From NCBI RefSeq assembly GCF_030652775.1, contig NZ_JAUSPS010000062.1, forward strand, positions 1 to 40,849: a stretch of 40,849 bases of DNA. Direction: 5' to 3'. A program made the position numbers and the translations under genes. Numbering within the stretch: the first letter of the stretch is position 1; every line of letters starts with the position of its first letter. A model generated the notes under the pieces. That model had not been told where the DNA came from. It worked only from the letters and a program-made list of their open reading frames with translations, and did not search any database. This document shows, piece by piece, positions 36,052-40,849 of this stretch. The DNA is from Acetobacterium sp. (GTDB lineage: Bacteria > Bacillota > Clostridia > Eubacteriales > Eubacteriaceae).

Positions 36052-37947
36052 ATGGAAAAAAAGCAGTTTAAATCAGAATCCAAGCGTCTTATGGATTTGA
36101 TGATCAATTCAATTTACACCAACAAAGAAATATTTTTAAGAGAATTGATTTCAAATGCATCCGATGCCATCGACAAGGTTTACTACAAAACATTAACAGA
36201 CAAAGATAAAACCTTTAATAAGGATGACTACTACATCCGCATTCACCCCAACAAGGATAACCGAACCCTGACGATCGAAGATACCGGGATCGGGATGACC
36301 GCAGCGGAACTGGAAGATAACCTGGGAACCATTGCCAAAAGCGGTTCCAGCGACTTTAAAAACGATCAGGAAATGGAAGAAGATTTTGATATCATTGGCC
36401 AATTTGGCGTTGGCTTCTATTCGGCCTTTATGGTATCTGACAAGGTCGAAGTGGAAACCAAAGCCTTTGATGATGAGGCTTCGTTTTTATGGGTTTCAGA
36501 AGGCGCCGACGGATATACCATTGAACCCGGCACCCGCACCACCCATGGTTCAAAAATCACCCTCCATCTCAAAGAAAATACCGAAGATAATAACTTTGAC
36601 GACTATCTGGAACCCTATCGCATCCGCCACCTGGTCGAGCATTATTCCAATTTTATCCGTTATCCGATCAAGATGGTGGATGAAAAGAGCCGGATTAAAG
36701 AAGAAACCAAGGACAGTGAAAATCCCGAATACGAAACCTATCTGGCTGATGATGTTCTGAATTCAATGATCCCGATCTGGCGAAAAAATAAAAACGAGCT
36801 GACCGATGAGGATTATAACAACTTCTATCACGACAAACGGCTCGGTTTTGATGCCCCGCTGGCTCATGTCCACCTGAGTATTGAAGGGGCGATGAGCTAC
36901 AAAGCGATTCTTTATATCCCCGGTCAGGCCCCCTTTGATTATTACACCAGAGACTACGAAAAGGGGCTGGAGCTCTATTCCAATGGCGTTCTGATTATGG
37001 AAAAATGCAGTGAGCTGTTGCCGGACTACTTCAGTTTTGTTAAAGGAGTAGTGGATTCCGAAGATATTTCATTGAATATTTCCCGGGAAATGCTTCAGCA
37101 GGATCGGCAACTACGACTGATCAGTCGAAAAATCGATACCCGAATTTCCGAAGAACTCAAAAAAATGCTGGAAAATGACCGCGAAACCTATGAAAAATTC
37201 TTTAAAGCCTTTGGCAATCAGATCAAGGTCGGAACCTACGATAAATGGGGACAGGATAAGGATAAACTCCAGGACTTCCTGCTCTTTTATTCATCCAAAG
37301 AAGGCAAGATGGTCACCCTTAAAGAATATGTGGAACGGATGCCGGAAGATCAGAAATACATTTATTACGCCACCGGTTCATCGGTCAGTCAGCTGGAAAA
37401 ACTGCCCCAGGTTTCCATTATTAAAAACAAAGATTATGAGATCCTCTATTTAACCGAAACTATTGATGAATTTGTAACTCAGACCTTAAAACACTATCAG
37501 GATAAAGAATTCCGTTCAGTTTCGAGCCAGAATCTGGGATTGGAAGCACCGGAAGAAAATGCCGCCGATGAGGCCGCAGAAACATCTGAAGTGGATGAAA
37601 AACTGCTGGCAAAAATGAAAGACCTGATCGGGGAAGAGGTAGTGAAAGTAAAAACCACGGCTCATCTGAAAGATGACGTTGCTTATCTTTCCACTGAAGG
37701 GGATCTGTCCATTGAAATGGAAATGACCCTGAACACCATGCCTCAGGGCGGTGATGTCAAAGCGCAAAAAGTATTGGAAATCAACAAAAACCATCCGGTT
37801 TATGAAAAACTGCGAAGCTTCTACGAAGCAAATGATGACCAGTTTGCGCTCTATACCGAGCTGCTTTACAATCAGGCCCGACTAATTGCCGGATTGCCAC
37901 TTGACGACGTAGTCGCCTTTACCAAAAACATCAGCAAACTGATGTAA
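36052..37947 (+). CDS. htpG: Chaperone HtpG (Hsp90)
   Basis: A 631-residue bacterial Hsp90. It begins [20 protein letters not shown]; the N-terminal ATP site shows [12 protein letters not shown], the EDTGIGMT loop and GQFGVGFYS; the middle domain has [19 protein letters not shown] with the catalytic-loop Arg; the C-terminal dimer domain ends ...ISKLM. An acidic insert [16 protein letters not shown] sits near residue 505-520. HtpG remodels client proteins with DnaK. ATG 36052 has AGAGG six bases upstream; an in-frame upstream codon at 36016 lies inside the CIRCE element and is rejected. Single-gene unit under CIRCE control. Confidence 0.96.
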   Translation: MEKKQFKSESKRLMDLMINSIYTNKEIFLRELISNASDAIDKVYYKTLTDKDKTFNKDDYYIRIHPNKDNRTLTIEDTGIGMTAAELEDNLGTIAKSGSSDFKNDQEMEEDFDIIGQFGVGFYSAFMVSDKVEVETKAFDDEASFLWVSEGADGYTIEPGTRTTHGSKITLHLKENTEDNNFDDYLEPYRIRHLVEHYSNFIRYPIKMVDEKSRIKEETKDSENPEYETYLADDVLNSMIPIWRKNKNELTDEDYNNFYHDKRLGFDAPLAHVHLSIEGAMSYKAILYIPGQAPFDYYTRDYEKGLELYSNGVLIMEKCSELLPDYFSFVKGVVDSEDISLNISREMLQQDRQLRLISRKIDTRISEELKKMLENDRETYEKFFKAFGNQIKVGTYDKWGQDKDKLQDFLLFYSSKEGKMVTLKEYVERMPEDQKYIYYATGSSVSQLEKLPQVSIIKNKDYEILYLTETIDEFVTQTLKHYQDKEFRSVSSQNLGLEAPEENAADEAAETSEVDEKLLAKMKDLIGEEVVKVKTTAHLKDDVAYLSTEGDLSIEMEMTLNTMPQGGDVKAQKVLEINKNHPVYEKLRSFYEANDDQFALYTELLYNQARLIAGLPLDDVVAFTKNISKLM

Positions 37948-37951
37948 CAAC

Positions 37952-37993
37952 AAAAACCAGCACCATCCTTAAAGGATTAGTGCTGGTTTTTTA
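37952..37993 (+). terminator. Intrinsic terminator after htpG
   Basis: AAAAACCAGCAC and GTGCTGGTTTTTT with an inner TCCTT/AGGA pairing. Confidence 0.9.
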
Positions 37994-38000
37994 ATGCCAA

Positions 38001-38029
38001 TTGACAAGTTCAGTCTGTTTTGATAAACT
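38001..38029 (+). promoter_or_regulatory. Promoter of second ABC-F leader
   Basis: TTGACA (38001-38006), 17-base spacer, TAAACT (38024-38029). Transcription would start near 38036, about 295 bases before the ABC-F start codon. Confidence 0.7.
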
Positions 38030-38050
38030 AATAGCAGAAGGTGTAACAAG

Positions 38051-38149
38051 ATGATTTTAACCATTGAAGCAGCTCTGGCAATGAGAGATACGATGAGACA
38101 TTGTTTAGAGCCTAAAGATAAACTAAAACTTTTATTCTCGTCGGTCTAA
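38051..38149 (+). CDS. 32-codon leader ORF before ABC-F gene
   Basis: ATG at 38051 follows AGAAGGTG by seven bases and opens a 32-residue frame beginning MILTIEAALAMRDTMRHCLE and ending with TAA at 38147-38149. The stop lies inside the 5' arm of the hairpin at 38143-38199. With promoter and ribosome site this is the form of an attenuation leader peptide. A second reading is that it is a decayed N terminus of a nitroreductase, whose members begin with a similar EALxxRxxxRxF helix. Its position before a terminator-rich leader favours the leader-peptide view. Confidence 0.45.
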   Translation: MILTIEAALAMRDTMRHCLEPKDKLKLLFSSV

Positions 38150-38199
38150 GCGTTTTTATGGTATAGCACTGCTATACTTTATTTTAGTGCGCTTAAACC
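38143..38199 (+). other. Nested leader hairpin containing leader-ORF stop codon
   Basis: Outer arms GGTCTAAGCG (38143-38152) and CGCTTAAACC (38190-38199) enclose a perfect inner stem GTATAGCA/TGCTATAC (38161-38177). The leader stop codon (38147-38149) sits in the outer left arm, so a ribosome stalled near it would change the folding. Confidence 0.55.
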
Positions 38200-38221
38200 G
38201 GTAACCAGCAGGAAAGTTTTC

Positions 38222-38256
38222 AGGCCATAACGCAATGTTCGTTATGGCCTTTTATA
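38222..38256 (+). terminator. Terminator-like hairpin 1 in ABC-F leader
   Basis: AGGCCATAACG and CGTTATGGCCT (11 pairs) with a seven-base loop, followed by TTTATA. Confidence 0.7.
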
Positions 38257-38259
38257 ATG

Positions 38260-38299
38260 ACAGAGAGTCAGTATAAAATGGCTCTCTGTTTTATTTTTG
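38260..38299 (+). terminator. Terminator-like hairpin 2 in ABC-F leader
   Basis: ACAGAGAG (38260-38267) and CTCTCTGT (38282-38289), then TTTTATTTTT. It ends about 30 bases before the ABC-F start. Confidence 0.65.
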
Positions 38300-38330
38300 T
38301 TAAAAATTCTAACATACAGGAGAAATGATA

Positions 38331-39863
38331 ATGGGACTATTGGACGTAATTAATCTATCACATTCGTTTGGTGATAAAATTTTATATCAGGAGGCTTCCT
38401 TCGAATTATTCAAAGGCGAGCACATGGGAATTGTCGGGCGCAACGGAACCGGGAAGACAACCCTTTTAAATACCCTAATCGGAGAACTTATTCCCGATGG
38501 CGGGGAGATCCGCTGGCAAAAAGGAATCAAGGTCGGGTATCTGGATCAGCATGCTAAAATGGATCAAGATGTGACCGTATTTGACTATCTGAAAACCTCG
38601 TTTTATGAGCTTTATGAAACAGAAGCTCAGCTCACCAAAATTTATGAAGACATGGGCAGTAATTGCAGTGAAAAAGCTATGAACCGGGCTTCGGATCTGC
38701 AGAGTCTGCTGGAGAATTCCGGGTTTTATGAACTGGAAAGCCGGATCTTAAAGATTGCTGACGGTCTGGGGATTACGGCATTGGGGATGGACAGCCTACT
38801 GGGACAACTTAGTGGCGGACAGCGGGCAAAGGTGATTCTGGCCAAGCTACTGCTGGAAGAACCCAACGTGTTGCTCTTGGATGAACCGACTAACTTTCTC
38901 GATAAGGAACATGTGGATTGGCTCACCGACTATCTAAAAACTTATGAGGGAACTTTTCTGGTGATCTCCCATGATTTTGATTTTCTTGACAAGATCACCA
39001 CTTGTATCTGCGACATTGAGTTTTCTACTATCAAAAAATACAGCGGCAATATTACCAAGTTCATTACTTTAAAAGGGTTGCGTCGGGAAAGTTATATCCG
39101 GGAATTTGAAGCTCAGAAAAAAGAGATCAAGAAGTATGAAGATTATATTTCCAAAAACAAGGCCCGGGCATCCACGGCCAGTATGGCCAAGAGCCGGCAG
39201 AAACAATTGGATCGCATCGACAGGATTCCGCCTCCAGAACTGGTGCCAAAACCCAATTTTCGTTTAACCGCCACGCACATTTCCGCCCAGCGCTCCTTAA
39301 GTGTCAAAGATCTGGAGATCGGTTATGATTATCCGCTGCTGTCGAAAATGAATTTTAAAATCGAGTCGGGTCAAAAAACTGTGATCACCGGCTTCAATGG
39401 GATCGGAAAATCAACCCTGCTGAAAACCCTGATCAAACAGATTCCTGCTATTTCCGGAAAATTCAAGTTTGCTGATAACATCAAAATCGCTTATTTCGAG
39501 CAGGATCTCAATTGGGGTAACCCCAGCATGACACCGATCCAGGTGGTATCAGAAGTCTATCCCAAGCTCTCCCAGAGTCAGTTGCGGCGTTATCTGGCCC
39601 AATGTGGTTTAAAAGCCAAAAGCATGCTTCAAGGGGTAGCTACCCTCAGTGGTGGGGAACAAGCCAAGGTGAAAATTTGCATTCTAATGCTGACTCAGGC
39701 GAATTTTCTAATTTTGGATGAACCGACAAACCATCTCGATGCCGATGCCAAAGAGGTGTTGAAAAAAGAGCTGATCAAATGGACCGGAAGTCTGATTCTG
39801 GTTTCGCATGAAGCTTCTTTTTATGAAGACTGGGCCGAGCACATTATCAATATTGAGGGTTGA
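38331..39863 (+). CDS. ABC-F family ATPase, possible ribosome-protection protein
   Basis: A 510-residue cytosolic protein with two complete ATP-binding domains and no membrane segment. Domain 1: Walker A GRNGTGKT (36-43), signature LSGGQRAKV, Walker B LLLDEPTNFLD. Domain 2: GFNGIGKST, LSGGEQAKV and LILDEPTNHLD. The linker (about 240-310) is Lys/Arg/Glu-rich and carries the tip that would reach the ribosomal centre. Unlike the ABC-F at 2816, both ATP sites keep the catalytic Glu. AGGAG lies eight bases before ATG 38331 (ATG 38325 is too near). The leader with promoter, small ORF and terminator-like hairpins suggests induction by ribosome-targeting antibiotics, as described for several ABC-F resistance genes. 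The exact subgroup cannot be fixed here. Confidence 0.9.
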   Translation: MGLLDVINLSHSFGDKILYQEASFELFKGEHMGIVGRNGTGKTTLLNTLIGELIPDGGEIRWQKGIKVGYLDQHAKMDQDVTVFDYLKTSFYELYETEAQLTKIYEDMGSNCSEKAMNRASDLQSLLENSGFYELESRILKIADGLGITALGMDSLLGQLSGGQRAKVILAKLLLEEPNVLLLDEPTNFLDKEHVDWLTDYLKTYEGTFLVISHDFDFLDKITTCICDIEFSTIKKYSGNITKFITLKGLRRESYIREFEAQKKEIKKYEDYISKNKARASTASMAKSRQKQLDRIDRIPPPELVPKPNFRLTATHISAQRSLSVKDLEIGYDYPLLSKMNFKIESGQKTVITGFNGIGKSTLLKTLIKQIPAISGKFKFADNIKIAYFEQDLNWGNPSMTPIQVVSEVYPKLSQSQLRRYLAQCGLKAKSMLQGVATLSGGEQAKVKICILMLTQANFLILDEPTNHLDADAKEVLKKELIKWTGSLILVSHEASFYEDWAEHIINIEG

Positions 39864-40156
39864 TGTGATAAAGAGATAATCAGGGGTATCTTCAATAAAG
39901 AACAACATGTATAATGATAGTTCAAGAAAGTTGAATCGGCTCGAATCAGATCGGGGCGTTGTTTATCTGGATGGTTTCGATTGACTTAAAAATTGATAAA
40001 AATTTAGCCTAGGATCATCATCATTGCAAAACAGAGGAAACTAAAACGCACCGGATATTGGCAATATGATGATTCGAACTGGTTCATTTTGGGCAATAAA
40101 TAATCACGATGGACAGGAAGCATTGGTACCTTAAATGAAGAAAGGAATGATGAACA
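39864..40156. other. Intergenic region before right-edge kinase
   Basis: No supportable gene. A candidate promoter lies at 39981-40010 (TTGACT, 18-base spacer, TAGCCT); it is weak. No terminator hairpin was recognised after the ABC-F gene. Confidence 0.35.
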
Positions 40157-40849
40157 ATGGAAAAGTCAAATGAAGTGAAGTGCGATACTGAGGCTATCGA
40201 TGGTTTATTTTCTTTAAATCTCGACCTTATCTGTATCGTGGATCGAAATGGTGCTTTTGTGAAAAATAATAATGGCTTTCTAACCATACTTGGATATTTG
40301 CCGCAGGAATTGAACAACAAAGCATATCTTGATTTTGTTCATCACCATGATTTAGAAGCTACACGTTTTGCGATTGAACAACTTATAAGTACGAAAGAAA
40401 TAATGAATTTTGTTAATCGATATCGTTCAAAAGACAATACTTACCGATACATCGAATGGGACGCTCATCTTTCTGGGGAATATATTTACGCGGCCGGCAG
40501 GGATATCACCCAAAAGAAGTTAAATGAAACCGCTCTTGTGAAAGCTAAAGAGCAGGTGGATACTGCAAATAACATTAAGCATCAGTTTCTGGCCAATATA
40601 TCCCATGAAATACGAACGCCGATGAATGGCATTCTGGGATTTATACAATTACTGGAGAACACTGAGCTAACCTCAAAACAACAGCTATTTATAAAAAATA
40701 TGAAGCTATCCTCGATTTTGTTAAGCAATGTCATCAATGATATTCTGGATATGTCAAAAATGGAGACCAACGAGATTGACCTTGAAATTGTTCCCTTTGA
40801 TCTCTATGCAACCGTAGAAGATGCGATGAGGCCTTACGCCGCAAGCGCA
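40157..40849 (+). CDS. PAS-containing sensor histidine kinase, N-terminal part
   Basis: The frame is open from ATG 40157 to the right edge (231 codons, no stop). A PAS domain covers about residues 18-130 (LDLICIVDRNGAFVKNNNGF, then RYRSKDNTYRYIEW and AAGRDIT), a short coiled coil follows and HisKA begins [19 protein letters not shown] with the phosphoacceptor His near 157. The ATPase domain and any receiver lie outside the window. AAGGA lies ten bases before the ATG. The HisKA helix resembles that of the hybrid kinase at 24877, so this may be another soluble hybrid kinase, but its domain content past the edge is unknown. Confidence 0.85.
   Translation, partial: MEKSNEVKCDTEAIDGLFSLNLDLICIVDRNGAFVKNNNGFLTILGYLPQELNNKAYLDFVHHHDLEATRFAIEQLISTKEIMNFVNRYRSKDNTYRYIEWDAHLSGEYIYAAGRDITQKKLNETALVKAKEQVDTANNIKHQFLANISHEIRTPMNGILGFIQLLENTELTSKQQLFIKNMKLSSILLSNVINDILDMSKMETNEIDLEIVPFDLYATVEDAMRPYAASA

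Noticed and set aside
1-40849. tRNA, rRNA, insertion sequences, CRISPR arrays, prophage and attachment sites
   Set aside because: Looked for by eye on both strands; no clover-leaf genes, transposases, regular direct repeats or integrases were seen.

Overview
The window looks like chromosome of an anaerobic, low-to-moderate GC Firmicute (Clostridia). An Acetobacterium/Eubacteriaceae-like acetogen is my best guess. This is inferred from strong Shine-Dalgarno sites, TTGACA/TATAAT promoters, a perfect CIRCE element, an oxygen-sensitive sulfatase maturase, the DapL route to lysine and many c-di-GMP proteins. No RNA genes, insertion sequences, CRISPR arrays or prophage blocks were seen. Both ends are cut inside genes: a radical SAM sulfatase maturase on the left and a PAS-histidine kinase on the right.

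Layout. 1-2.3 kb: minus-strand Ser-type sulfatase lipoprotein followed by its maturase, overlapping as TAATG. 2.5-4.5 kb: YkpA/YbiT-type ABC-F gene behind a leader with a terminator-like hairpin. 4.5-13.5 kb: a membrane GGDEF-EAL protein, a QueG-like Fe-S protein, a hypothetical gene plus SPFH/stomatin pair, a PAS-GGDEF-HD-GYP protein and a YczE-type membrane protein. 13.6-16.6 kb: an iron-sulfur flavoprotein, a minus-strand LiaF-like/DUF4097-like pair and a small phage-like protein. 16.6-22.5 kb: a chemoreceptor with a candidate sigma-28 promoter, a DUF815-type AAA ATPase and a beta-CASP metallo-hydrolase.

22.5-29.1 kb is the most interesting part. It is a six-gene, tightly packed operon with a stressosome core: RsbR-like PAS-STAS, RsbS-like STAS, RsbT-like kinase and RsbX-like phosphatase. 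These are followed by a 1028-residue hybrid histidine kinase and a receiver-HD-GYP c-di-GMP phosphodiesterase. The hybrid kinase begins with a segment that aligns without gaps to the switch kinase of the same operon but lacks its ATP-site residues. I propose it is a pseudo-RsbT docking domain that lets the phosphorelay read the stressosome. The sensor PAS of the RsbR-like protein and the PAS of the upstream chemoreceptor share a four-cysteine motif, which suggests redox or metal sensing.

29.2-31.8 kb: MocR-type regulator and AzlCD branched-chain amino-acid exporter. 32-36 kb: MORN-repeat lipoprotein, then TrmB-type regulator, LysA-like decarboxylase and DapL aminotransferase in one operon. 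36-38 kb: htpG under CIRCE/HrcA control. 38-40 kb: a second ABC-F gene preceded by promoter, 32-codon leader ORF, a nested hairpin holding the leader stop codon, and two terminator-like hairpins. This is the layout expected for ribosome-mediated attenuation.
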